Source of the DNA: CAVQUE01 sp046290435
Lineage (GTDB): Bacteria; Actinomycetota; Acidimicrobiia; Acidimicrobiales; UBA8592
NCBI GenBank assembly: GCA_046290435.1
Contig: JBKAGO010000033.1
Location: 62,001-126,000, forward strand
Reading direction: 5' to 3'
Length of the DNA stretch: 64,000 nucleotides
Within the stretch, counting starts at the first letter, position 1. Every line of letters starts with the position of its first letter. A model generated the notes under the pieces. That model made no database searches. It was not told the DNA's origin and saw nothing but the letters and a program-made list of their open reading frames with translations. The position numbers were made by a program, and so were the translations under genes. Shown piece by piece: positions 24,554-31,930 of the stretch.

Positions 24554-25843
24554 GTGAGCGACACCACAGCGTCAGAGGGCTTCGACGGGTTCACCGAGCT
24601 CGAGCCGCAGCCGTTCACGCCGTCGTTCGATCCCCGCACGCTCGACGATCTCCGGGCCCGGCTGCGCTCCGCTCGCTGGCCCGACATCGTGGGCGCCGAC
24701 GACTGGCGCTACGGCGTCCCCCAGGAATGGCTGCGCGACATGGTCGCCTGGTGGGCCGACAGCTGGGACGCCGACGCCGCCGTTGCGGCCATGAACCGCT
24801 GGGAACACCACCGGGTGGTCATCGACGGCGTGCTGATCCACTACCTGCGTGCGCCCGGCGTCGGCCCGAACCCGAAGCCGCTGATTCTCACCCACGGCTG
24901 GCCGTGGACGTTCTGGGACTTCAAGGACGTCATCGGCCCGCTGAGCGATCCGGGCGCCCACGGCGGCGACCCCGCCGACGCCTACGACGTCATCGTCCCG
25001 TCGCTGCCGGGGTTCGGGTTCTCGACACCGCTTCGGGCGGCGGGCATCGGGGTGCCGCAGGTGGCCGAGCGGTGGGTGCGGCTGATGCGCGAGGTGTTGG
25101 GCTACGACACGTTCTGCGCCCACGGCGGCGACTGGGGCGCGATCGTCACGTCGTGGCTGGCGCACGCCCATGCCGAGCACCTGATCGGTGCCCACATGAG
25201 CCTGCCGGTCGTGCCCGGCGTCAACCGGCGCGAGCTCGGCGACCGCTGGGCCGACGACGAGGCCTGGATGCCGGTGCGCATGGCCGAGGTCGAACCGCTC
25301 ATCCGCAGCCACGTCACGGTCCACACCCTCGACCCCCAGACCCTGGCCTACGGGCTGGTCGACTCGCCCGTCGGCACTGCGGCGTGGCTGTGGGAGCGGC
25401 GCCGGAACTGGAGCGACTGCGACGGCGACGTCGAGTCGGTGTTCAGCCGGGACCACCTGTGCACGACGGCGGCGCTGTACTGGTGCACGGGGGCGATCGG
25501 CTCGTCGCTGCGGCTGTATCACGAGCACTTCGGCAACCCGCCCGGCATCGCCCACGACCGCATGCCTCGCATGGAGGCCCCGTGCGCCTTCGCGATCTTC
25601 CCGAAGGAACTGGTGCTGCTGCCCCGCTCGGTCGCCGAGGAGTACAGCGACCTTCGCCGCTGGACCCTCATGGAAGCCGGCGGCCACTTCGCCGCCCCCG
25701 AACAACCCGCAGCCCTGGTGGAGGATCTGCGAGCGTTCTTCGGCGCCCTTCCAGAGTTGGGGTCAGACCCCGCTTTCCCGCTTTCTGGGCATGCATCGGC
25801 CCGGACTGCGTCGTCAACGAGAAAGCGGGAAAGCGGGGTCTGA
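24554..25843 (+). CDS. Epoxide hydrolase (EHN + alpha/beta-hydrolase)
   Basis: 429 residues from a GTG start. The N-terminal EHN module (residues ~18-100, SFDPRTLDDLRARLRSARWPD) precedes the alpha/beta-hydrolase with the oxyanion HGWPWTFWDF, nucleophile Asp193 in AHGGDWGA, and the catalytic His in AGGHFAAPEQP near residue 378. This resembles microsomal/juvenile-hormone-type epoxide hydrolases: epoxide to vicinal diol. Natural substrate unknown. The last ~27 residues (from ~402, LGSDPAFPLSG...) are encoded by the interspersed palindrome at 25759-25847, which also supplies the stop. The conserved protein therefore ends near 25755 and the tail is an acquired extension. Third gene after acyl-CoA dehydrogenase and EthD. 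Confidence 0.9.
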   Translation: MSDTTASEGFDGFTELEPQPFTPSFDPRTLDDLRARLRSARWPDIVGADDWRYGVPQEWLRDMVAWWADSWDADAAVAAMNRWEHHRVVIDGVLIHYLRAPGVGPNPKPLILTHGWPWTFWDFKDVIGPLSDPGAHGGDPADAYDVIVPSLPGFGFSTPLRAAGIGVPQVAERWVRLMREVLGYDTFCAHGGDWGAIVTSWLAHAHAEHLIGAHMSLPVVPGVNRRELGDRWADDEAWMPVRMAEVEPLIRSHVTVHTLDPQTLAYGLVDSPVGTAAWLWERRRNWSDCDGDVESVFSRDHLCTTAALYWCTGAIGSSLRLYHEHFGNPPGIAHDRMPRMEAPCAFAIFPKELVLLPRSVAEEYSDLRRWTLMEAGGHFAAPEQPAALVEDLRAFFGALPELGSDPAFPLSGHASARTASSTRKRESGV

Positions 25844-25847
25844 CCCC
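25759..25847. repeat. Interspersed palindrome, GGGGTCAGACCCC family, copy 1 (full length)
   Basis: Perfect 28-bp arms at 25759-25786 (GGGGTCAGACCCCGC, then TTTCCCGCTTTCT) and 25820-25847 enclose a 33-base spacer. Within each arm GGGGTCAGACCCC is itself a palindrome. The arm and spacer lengths match those of the GGGGTCAAGTC element at 36569-36656, implying related elements. The left arm lies in the epoxide hydrolase reading frame; the right arm ends 3 bp before the stop of the minus-strand kinase gene. Elements of this look resemble REP sequences moved by RAYT transposases, but none is in the window. Confidence 0.93.
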
Positions 25848-25850
25848 GTT

Positions 25851-26882
25851 TCAGGTGCTGAGGAGGCGGCGGGACTCGTCGAGGAGCAGGTCGATGCGGG
25901 TCTCGAACCCGGCCATCTCGTCGCCGATGTCCTTGTCGCCCATCGCCCCCTGGGCGAAGCGGAAGCGGACGCCCTCGCTGATGGCGGCGAGGCGCCAGAA
26001 CTGGAACGCCACGAAGTAGGGCAGCTCCGACAGGTCCCGTCCGCTGGCGGCGGCGTAGCGGTCGATGACCTCGGCGGGGGTCAACATGCCTGGCGCCAGG
26101 GTGGGGGCATCGGCCATGGCCCGGGTCTGGCCCGTCGGGTCGCCCCACCACATGATCATCCCGGCCAGGTCGGCCCGGACGTCGCCCAGGGTGCAGAGCT
26201 CCCAGTCGAGTACCGCTGCCACCCGGTCGTCGTCGCCGATGACGCAGTTGTCGAGCCGGAAGTCGCCGTGCACGATTCCGGCACCCTCCTGGGGCGGCAT
26301 GCGCTGCTCGAGCACGGTGTGGAGCTCCTGTAGCAGCGGCAGCTCGCGGTCCGAGCCCCGGTCGATCTGGCGCTTCCACACGTGGAGCTGGCGGGCCAGG
26401 TAATCCTCCTTCTTGCCCAGGGTCCCGAGGCCGACCGCGTCGGGGTCGACGTCGTGCAGGGCGACCATGGTGTCGACCAACGACTCGCTCATCGTGCGGC
26501 ACGCCGCCTCGTCGAAGGGGCCCATCTCGTCGAGCTTCTTCAGGATGTGCCCGTCGATGTGCTCCATGACATAGAACGGCGCGCCGTTGACAGCCTCGAT
26601 GCTGCAGCGGCCGACCATGGTCGGCACCGGCACGTCGGTGGCGGCCAGGGCGCTCATGATGCGGTGCTCGCGCAACATGTCGTGGGCACCGGCCAGCACA
26701 TGGCCGGTGGGGGGACGGCGCAGGACCCAGCGCCGCCCTTCGGCGTCGGAGACCACGAACGTCAGGTTCGAGCGACCGTGGGCCACCAGGTCGAACTGCA
26801 GGGGCTCGGTGATCTCGGTGTGGTCGGCGAACCACGCCGTCACATTGCCGACGTCGATCCCGGTCACCTGTTCGCTGCTCAT
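25851..26882 (-). CDS. Aminoglycoside-phosphotransferase-fold kinase, ACAD10-like
   Basis: 343 residues. N-lobe: SNLTFVVSDAEGRRWVLRRPP, with the Lys/Arg of the ATP site. Catalytic loop IVHGDFRLDNC (H-G-D-x-x-x-x-N), metal motif VLDWELCTLGD. These match the APH domain that precedes acyl-CoA dehydrogenase domains in ACAD10/11, which phosphorylate 4-hydroxyacyl-CoA. Here it is a stand-alone protein next to catabolic acyl-CoA genes, so a role in hydroxyacyl-CoA breakdown is more likely than antibiotic resistance. It is convergent with the epoxide hydrolase, separated only by the repeat arm. Starts at ATG 26882, 143 bp from divergent glcD. Confidence 0.85.
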   Translation of the reverse strand: MSSEQVTGIDVGNVTAWFADHTEITEPLQFDLVAHGRSNLTFVVSDAEGRRWVLRRPPTGHVLAGAHDMLREHRIMSALAATDVPVPTMVGRCSIEAVNGAPFYVMEHIDGHILKKLDEMGPFDEAACRTMSESLVDTMVALHDVDPDAVGLGTLGKKEDYLARQLHVWKRQIDRGSDRELPLLQELHTVLEQRMPPQEGAGIVHGDFRLDNCVIGDDDRVAAVLDWELCTLGDVRADLAGMIMWWGDPTGQTRAMADAPTLAPGMLTPAEVIDRYAAASGRDLSELPYFVAFQFWRLAAISEGVRFRFAQGAMGDKDIGDEMAGFETRIDLLLDESRRLLST

Positions 26883-26967
26883 CTGCCGGACAGTACCCGC
26901 CGAGCCGGTGCCGCGGTGGGTGAGGTCCGTGGTGGGCGTCGTCGCGCGGACCCTGGCACCATGAAGG

Positions 26968-26980
26968 CTTCGTCACGAAG
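26968..26980. promoter_or_regulatory. Palindrome CTTCGT-C-ACGAAG upstream of glcD
   Basis: A perfect 13-bp inverted repeat with one central base lies 44 bp upstream of the glcD GTG. It contains GT-C-AC at the centre, the spacing of FadR-subfamily GntR sites. GntR regulators commonly control glycolate or lactate oxidation genes. No regulator gene is adjacent, so this is tentative. Confidence 0.4.
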
Positions 26981-27024
26981 GCATCGACACGAACGCTGGG
27001 TCGACGAGCGCCGAGAGGACACGG

Positions 27025-28536
27025 GTGGTGAGACGAACGCACGGATTGATGGGTGCTGCGCAGCGGGCGCTGCGTCGGACCCGCACGGCCGACGACCGTG
27101 ACGACGCCGATCCGTGCGTGCGCGCCCTGCGCGCCGCCATCGGTGCCGACAAGGTGCGCATCGACGGCGCCGGCCGCTACCTGGCCTCCCGTGACGCTTC
27201 GATCTTCGAGGGCGGCGACGCCGGCCCCATCTGCTATCCGACCAGCGCCGACGAGGTCGTCGCCGTCGTGAAGGTCGCCGCCGAGTTCGGCCGTGCCATC
27301 GTCCCCCGGGGTGCGGGCACGGGCCTCGCCGGCGGGACGGTGCCACTCGGCAACCCGGTCGTCGTCTCCACCAAGCGCATGGAGCGGGTCCTCGAGGTCG
27401 ACGTCGCCAACCGCATCGCCTGGGTGGAACCCGGACTCATCAACCTCGACCTCACCCGGCACCTGCTGCCCATGGGATTCCACTTCGCGCCGGACCCGTC
27501 GAGCCAGCAGGTCTGCACGATCGGCGGCAACGTCGCCAACAACTCCGGCGGCCCGCACTGCCTCGCGTACGGGGTGACCAGCAGCCACGTCGTGGCGGTC
27601 GATGTCGTCACCACCGACGGCACCCTGGTCCGCCTCGGCGGGCTCGAGGCCGACACGCCCGGCTACGACCTGCGCGGCGCGTTCGTCGGCAGCGAGGGGA
27701 TGCTGGGTATCGCCACCCGCGTTGCCGTGCGCATCACGCCCAACCCGCCGGCGGTGCGCACGATGCTGCTGTCGTTCGCCGACGTCGGCGCCTGCGCCGC
27801 GACCGTCGGCGCGATCATCGCCGACGGCATGGTCCCGGCGGCCATCGAGATGATGGACCACAACTGTGTCGTCGCTGTCGAGCAGTTCATCGGTGCCGGC
27901 TACCCCCTCGACGCCGCCGCCGTGCTGCTCGTCGAGGTCGACGGCCTCCCGGGTGGCGTGGCCGAGCAGGCCGCACGCGTCGAGGAGCTCGGGCTGGTCA
28001 ACGGCGCCACCGCCGTGCGCGTCGCCGCCGACGACGCCGAACGGGCGCTGCTGTGGAAGGGCCGCAAGAGCGCCTTCGGGGCCATCGCCACCATCAAGCC
28101 CGACTACTACCTCCACGACACCGTCGTGCCCCGCAACGCCCTGGTGCCGGTGATGCACGCCATCTACGACATCGTCGAACGCCACGAGCTCATCGTGCTC
28201 AACGTCTTCCACGCGGGCGACGGCAACCTGCACCCGCTCATCGTCTACGACGCCCGCGAGCCCGGGATCATGGAGCGGGTGCACGAGGCCGGCCGCGAGA
28301 TCGTCGAGGTGTCGCTCGCGCACGGCGGTGTGCTGTCGGGCGAGCACGGCATCGGCGTCGAGAAGCGCGACTACATGGGGCTGTTGTTCACCGACGACGA
28401 CCTCGACCAGCAGGCCCGGCTGCGCAACGCCTTCGACCCGCTGTGTCGGGCCAATCCCGGCAAGGTCCTGCCGGGCGCCCACAGCTGCGCCGACATCATG
28501 TCGCTGTCGCGCCCACCCGAGGGAGTCTGGGGATGA
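27025..28536 (+). CDS. glcD: Glycolate oxidase subunit GlcD (FAD-linked oxidase)
   Basis: 503 residues from GTG 27025; an ATG at 27049 may be the true start since the preceding residues have no conserved character. The N-terminal FAD-binding (PCMH) domain has CYPTSADEVVAVVK, PRGAGTGLAGGTVP, GFHFAPDPSSQQVCTIGGNVANNSGG and GYDLRGAFVGSEGMLGIAT. The C-terminal FAD-oxidase domain has NVFHAGDGNLHPLI (metal His) and LSGEHGIGVEKRDYM. It oxidises glycolate (or D-lactate) to glyoxylate, passing electrons through GlcF. The gene overlaps glcE by 4 bp (ATGA). A possible operator lies upstream. Confidence 0.93.
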   Translation: MVRRTHGLMGAAQRALRRTRTADDRDDADPCVRALRAAIGADKVRIDGAGRYLASRDASIFEGGDAGPICYPTSADEVVAVVKVAAEFGRAIVPRGAGTGLAGGTVPLGNPVVVSTKRMERVLEVDVANRIAWVEPGLINLDLTRHLLPMGFHFAPDPSSQQVCTIGGNVANNSGGPHCLAYGVTSSHVVAVDVVTTDGTLVRLGGLEADTPGYDLRGAFVGSEGMLGIATRVAVRITPNPPAVRTMLLSFADVGACAATVGAIIADGMVPAAIEMMDHNCVVAVEQFIGAGYPLDAAAVLLVEVDGLPGGVAEQAARVEELGLVNGATAVRVAADDAERALLWKGRKSAFGAIATIKPDYYLHDTVVPRNALVPVMHAIYDIVERHELIVLNVFHAGDGNLHPLIVYDAREPGIMERVHEAGREIVEVSLAHGGVLSGEHGIGVEKRDYMGLLFTDDDLDQQARLRNAFDPLCRANPGKVLPGAHSCADIMSLSRPPEGVWG

Positions 28537-29474
28537 AGACCCCAGCAGTTCCCACGCTGACTGTCGACGACCGGGTCCTCGAGGCGTTCGCCGCCGACGT
28601 CGGACCCGACCAGCCCGTGTGTGTCCGGGGTGGGTCGACCCGCTGGGCGCTCGGCGGCCTGCCCGCCGACGGCACCGTCGAGGTCGCCGCCCCGGCGGGC
28701 ATCGTCGCCATCGTGCCCGACGAGATGATCGTCACCGTGCGCGCCGGCACGACCGTCGCCGAGCTCCACGCCGCGCTCGGCGAGGCCGGCCAGCGCACGG
28801 CGTTGCCCGAGCGCGGCGGCACCGTCGGCGGCGCACTGGTGGTGGGCGAGAGCGGCATCGGTCGGCTGGGCGGCGGCCACGTCCGGGACTCGCTGTTGCA
28901 GGCCCGCTACGTCAGCGCCGAGGGCCGCATCGTCACCGCCGGCGGGCCGACGGTCAAGAACGTCACAGGGTTCGACCTCTGCCGTGTGCTGGTGGGATCG
29001 CTCGGCACGCTCGGCCTGGTGGCCGAGGTCATCCTGCGGACCCGCCCGGTACCCGACGCGCAGCTCTGGCTGCGTGCCGACGGCATCGACCCGACAGCCG
29101 TGCTCGGAGCCTGCCGGGCATCGTCGATCCTGTGGGACGGCGCCACCACCTGGGTGCACCTCGAGGGCTACGCCACCGATGTCGACGCCCAGCGAGCCGT
29201 GCTGGGCGACGGGTTCGCCATGGCCGAGACCGACGGCCCACCGGTGTTGCCGGCGCATCGCCGTTCCCTGTCGCCCGCAGCATGTGCGGCCCTGACGCCC
29301 GAAGCCGACGGTCCGTTCGTGGCCGAGATCGGCGTCGGCACCGTGCATGTCGGCTCGCCCCCGGAGCTGCCGCACGTCGATGCCGGCGTGGCGGAACTCA
29401 ACCGGCGCGTGAAGGCGTCGCTCGACCCGACCGGCCGCCTCAACCCCGGCCGCGACCCCCTGGCGAGGCCGTGA
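28533..29474 (+). CDS. glcE: Glycolate oxidase subunit GlcE
   Basis: 313 residues. A second, shorter FAD-binding domain protein: VCVRGGSTRWALGG, VTVRAGTTVAELHAALGEAGQRTALPE, then TAGGPTVKNVTGFDLCRVLVGSLGTLGLVAEVILR, characteristic of GlcE, with RRVKASLDPTGRLNPGR at the end. It forms the GlcDEF complex, probably at the cytoplasmic face of the membrane. The ATG at 28533 overlaps the glcD stop by 4 bp, so translational coupling is likely. Slightly shorter than E. coli GlcE (~350). The stop TGA (29472-29474) overlaps the next ATG. Confidence 0.92.
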   Translation: MKTPAVPTLTVDDRVLEAFAADVGPDQPVCVRGGSTRWALGGLPADGTVEVAAPAGIVAIVPDEMIVTVRAGTTVAELHAALGEAGQRTALPERGGTVGGALVVGESGIGRLGGGHVRDSLLQARYVSAEGRIVTAGGPTVKNVTGFDLCRVLVGSLGTLGLVAEVILRTRPVPDAQLWLRADGIDPTAVLGACRASSILWDGATTWVHLEGYATDVDAQRAVLGDGFAMAETDGPPVLPAHRRSLSPAACAALTPEADGPFVAEIGVGTVHVGSPPELPHVDAGVAELNRRVKASLDPTGRLNPGRDPLARP

Positions 29475-29587
29475 TGGCTGTGCGATCTGCTCTCGAGCTG
29501 CGAAGGGTTCCGGCGACGGGACATGCCGCTGCGATCGTGCCGGATCGCTCTCGGTACCGCTACGACGACCTCTCGGTGAGGCTCTGA
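29474..29587 (+). CDS. 37-residue ORF translationally coupled between glcE and glcF
   Basis: The ATG at 29474 shares its A with the glcE stop (TGATG), and the stop TGA (29585-29587) shares its A with the glcF ATG at 29587 (TGATG). The 37-residue product opens MAVRSALELRRV and ends DDLSVRL: basic first half, RYRYDD, no TM segment. The fit to both neighbours is exact, yet the spacer is just 112 bp, so chance is possible. I do not recognise the peptide. If real it could be an assembly factor or subunit of the GlcDEF complex, or a leader allowing reinitiation into glcF. Confidence 0.45.
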   Translation: MAVRSALELRRVPATGHAAAIVPDRSRYRYDDLSVRL

Positions 29588-30840
29588 TGGATCTCCGCAT
29601 CGACCCCGACGAGCTCGCCGCATGCGTGTCGTGTGGGCTCTGTCTGCCGCACTGCCCGACCTATCGGGTCACCAACGACGACACGTACTCGCCGCGCGGC
29701 CGGATCTCGCTGATGCGGGCCATGCAGGACGGCGGCGCCCCGGCCACGCCCGAGATCGTCGAGTCGATGGAGACCTGCGTCCAGTGCCTGGGTTGTGAGA
29801 CGGCGTGCCCCAGCGGCGTGAAGTTCGGCCACCTCATGGAGGACACCCGGGCGGCGCTGGCCACCGAGGGGCGCATCACGCCATGGTGGCAGCGCATGGG
29901 GCTCCGGGCGCTCGGACACCACCGGCTGCTGCTGACAGGCTCGTCGCTGCTCGCCCTGCTCCAGCGGACACGGCTGGTGCCGTCTGCCCGGTTCGGGCTG
30001 CCGGCCCGTCTGCCGGTGCGGCGTGCGCCGCTGGTGGCGTCGGGCGACGACGTGTGGTTGTTCACCGGCTGTGTCATGGACGCCTGGCAGCGCGACGTGC
30101 ACCTGGCCGCGCAGCGGGTGATCGAGGCCACCGGCGCCGGGGTGCGCCCGACGGGCGAGCTCGGCCCGTGCTGCGGGGCGCTGCACCAGCATGCGGGCTT
30201 GCGGGACCAGGCGCACCGGTACGCCGAGCGGGTCATCCACGACCTGGCCGGCGATGCGCCGATCCTGGTCGACTCGGCCGGGTGCGGGGCTGCGATGAAG
30301 CACTACGGGCAGCTCCTCGACACCGACGAGGCCCGGGCGTTCTCGGCGCGGGTGTTCGACGTGCACGAGTGGCTGGCGACCCGGATCGATCGCTTGGTGG
30401 AAGCCGCGGGGTCACCGGCTGGCCGGGCGGACGCCGTCGCGTCGGGTGGTGCCGTTGCGTCGGGTGGGACCGGCGGTGTGGCGAGCGGGGTTCGGCGCCT
30501 CGACGTCACCGTTGCGGTGCAGGATCCGTGCCATCTGCGTCATGTCCAGCGTGCCCACGAGCCGGTGCGCACGGTGGTGGCGCCGTTCGTGCGCGAGCTG
30601 GTCGAGCTCGACGACGAGGGTTTGTGCTGCGGCGCGGGTGGGGCGTACTCGGTGCTGCAACCCGAGTTGGCGGGCGCGATACGCGAGCGCAAGCTGGCGT
30701 CGATCGAACGGAGCGGGGGAGCAGTGGTGGCGAGTGCCAATCCGGGGTGTTCGATGCACCTGGCAGCGGCTGGGCTCGACGTCCGTCATCCCCTCGAGAT
30801 CGTCGACGCCGCCCTCGGTGGCGCGAAGCGGACTCGCTGA
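29587..30840 (+). CDS. glcF: Glycolate oxidase iron-sulfur subunit GlcF
   Basis: 417 residues. Two [4Fe-4S] clusters: CVSCGLCLPHCPTY (residues ~13-26) and CVQCLGCETACPSG (~65-78). The C-terminal half has two CCG domains, LGPCCGALHQHAG and LCCGAGGAYSV, each preceded by DSAGCGA or QDPCHLRH, which supply the remaining cysteines for a heterodisulfide-reductase-like cluster. A Gly/Ala/Ser-rich insertion (AVASGGAVASGG, ~285-295) separates them. It transfers electrons from GlcD flavin to the quinone pool. A GC-rich hairpin at 30852-30872, 11 bp after the stop, probably ends the operon. Confidence 0.93.
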   Translation: MDLRIDPDELAACVSCGLCLPHCPTYRVTNDDTYSPRGRISLMRAMQDGGAPATPEIVESMETCVQCLGCETACPSGVKFGHLMEDTRAALATEGRITPWWQRMGLRALGHHRLLLTGSSLLALLQRTRLVPSARFGLPARLPVRRAPLVASGDDVWLFTGCVMDAWQRDVHLAAQRVIEATGAGVRPTGELGPCCGALHQHAGLRDQAHRYAERVIHDLAGDAPILVDSAGCGAAMKHYGQLLDTDEARAFSARVFDVHEWLATRIDRLVEAAGSPAGRADAVASGGAVASGGTGGVASGVRRLDVTVAVQDPCHLRHVQRAHEPVRTVVAPFVRELVELDDEGLCCGAGGAYSVLQPELAGAIRERKLASIERSGGAVVASANPGCSMHLAAAGLDVRHPLEIVDAALGGAKRTR

Positions 30841-30851
30841 GCAAACGAACC

Positions 30852-30872
30852 CCGGGGGCAGCGAGCCCCCGG
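30852..30872 (+). terminator. GC hairpin after glcF
   Basis: CCGGGGGC (30852-30859), loop AGCGA, GCCCCCGG (30865-30872): a perfect 8-bp stem beginning 12 bp after the glcF stop. No T tract follows, so intrinsic termination would be inefficient; it may mark the 3' end of the glc transcript. Confidence 0.5.
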
Positions 30873-30900
30873 AGCGCAACGCAGCGGGATGCCATGGGTT

Positions 30901-31006
30901 CTGGCGCCGAAACTGGTTGCTGGGGCGACAGGTTTCGGCGCCGGTCGGGTTGGCCATGGGTTCTGGCGCCGAAATTGGTTGCTGGGGCGACGCGTTTCGG
31001 CGCCGG
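30901..31006. repeat. CTGGCGCCGAAA palindromes, two copies at 62-bp spacing
   Basis: 44-bp elements at 30901-30944 and 30963-31006, with arms CTGGCGCCGAAA and TTTCGGCGCCGG, one mismatch from perfect symmetry. Loops are CTGGTTGCTGGGGCGACAGG and a close variant. The arm sequence and 44-bp size are those of the 4411-4626 array, but the loop and spacing differ (62 against 86 bp), so the two arrays expanded independently. They lie between glcF and the response regulator gene. Confidence 0.93.
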
Positions 31007-31050
31007 AACCGTTGACCTCGTGGGTCGCGGGGCCCGGAGGTCGCGAGAAC

Positions 31051-31060
31051 TTCGTCAGAA
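31051..31060. promoter_or_regulatory. TTCTGACGAA motif (minus orientation) upstream of the response regulator
   Basis: TTCGTCAGAA on the plus strand is the exact complement of TTCTGACGAA, found at 33503-33512. It ends 48 bp before the response-regulator GTG, so autoregulation is plausible. Only one clear copy is visible here. Confidence 0.45.
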
Positions 31061-31108
31061 TCGCCATCGATCCTGGGACCCATCCAGCTTCGACGCCACA
31101 CTGGTGCT

Positions 31109-31912
31109 GTGACCGTCACCGACGACCCGCTTCCCGCTGCGACCCAGGACGCATCCGACCCCCAGCCGGGCGCGCCGGGCGGCGCCCCCGCCCGCGTTCC
31201 CGCTGCCCACCGACCCGAGACCGGCCCCGAGGACACTGCGACCGTCCTCGTCGCCGAGGACGATGCCGGGGTCCGCCAGTCGCTCGAGATGGCCCTGCGC
31301 TACGCGGGCTATCGCGTCGTGGTGGCCGTCGATGGGGGCGCCGCGCTCGCAGCCTTCGTCGAATCCGACCCCGACGTCGTCGTGCTCGACGTCATGATGC
31401 CCACCATCGATGGCCTGGCCGTGTGTCGCACGCTCCGCCAGCGCGGTGTCACCACCCCGATCCTCGTGCTCACCGCGCGCCACGAGATCAGCGACCGGGT
31501 CGCCGGTCTCGACGCCGGTGCCGACGACTACCTCACCAAGCCCTTCGCGCTCGACGAGCTCCTCGCTCGCCTCCGGGCGCTGCTGCGGCGGACCCAGCCG
31601 GCGCCCGACGACGAACGCATCGTCGTCGCCGATCTCTCGCTCGATCCGCACACCCGGCAGGTGGCTCGTGGCGATCGCCCCATCGAGCTCACCAAGACCG
31701 AGTTCGACCTGCTCGAGCTCCTCATGGTCAACGCCGGCGCCGTGTTGACCCGAGACGTCATCTACGACCGGATCTGGGGGTACGACTTCGAGACCACGTC
31801 GCGATCGCTGGACGTGTACGTCAGCTATCTCCGTCGCAAGACCGAGGCGGACGGCGAGCCGCGTCTTATCCAGACCGTCCGCGGTGTCGGCTTCTCGCTG
31901 CGCCCGGCGTGA
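31109..31912 (+). CDS. OmpR/PhoB-family response regulator (MprA-like)
   Basis: 267 residues from GTG. Receiver domain: acidic pocket AEDDAG (D51/52), phospho-acceptor D94 in VVVLDVMMP, Thr in VLTARH, Lys in LTKPF. The C-terminal winged helix (residues ~165-265) contains ELTKTEFDLLELLM and TVRGVGFSLRP, typical of the OmpR family. The receiver is preceded by an unusual ~44-residue Pro/Ala-rich extension; no alternative start codon is apparent just before the receiver, so the extension may be real. It probably regulates the kinase operon and the secreted-protein gene, both of which carry the TTCTGACGAA motif nearby. The kinase follows after 18 bp. Confidence 0.93.
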   Translation: MTVTDDPLPAATQDASDPQPGAPGGAPARVPAAHRPETGPEDTATVLVAEDDAGVRQSLEMALRYAGYRVVVAVDGGAALAAFVESDPDVVVLDVMMPTIDGLAVCRTLRQRGVTTPILVLTARHEISDRVAGLDAGADDYLTKPFALDELLARLRALLRRTQPAPDDERIVVADLSLDPHTRQVARGDRPIELTKTEFDLLELLMVNAGAVLTRDVIYDRIWGYDFETTSRSLDVYVSYLRRKTEADGEPRLIQTVRGVGFSLRPA

Positions 31913-31930
31913 CCACGTCGTGAGCGTCGC

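Noticed and set aside
25851..26882. Aminoglycoside resistance gene
   Set aside because: The APH fold alone is not resistance; segments match ACAD10-type kinases and the context is acyl-CoA catabolism.
25519..28482. A 987-codon open frame antisense to glcD
   Set aside because: The frame is a GC-content shadow: low-complexity Val/Gly/Asp/His composition, no domain, while the opposite strand encodes complete GlcD and the kinase.
30852..31006. A phage attachment site or integron attC site
   Set aside because: The hairpins are tandem copies of a family found elsewhere in the window, and there is no integrase or cassette gene.
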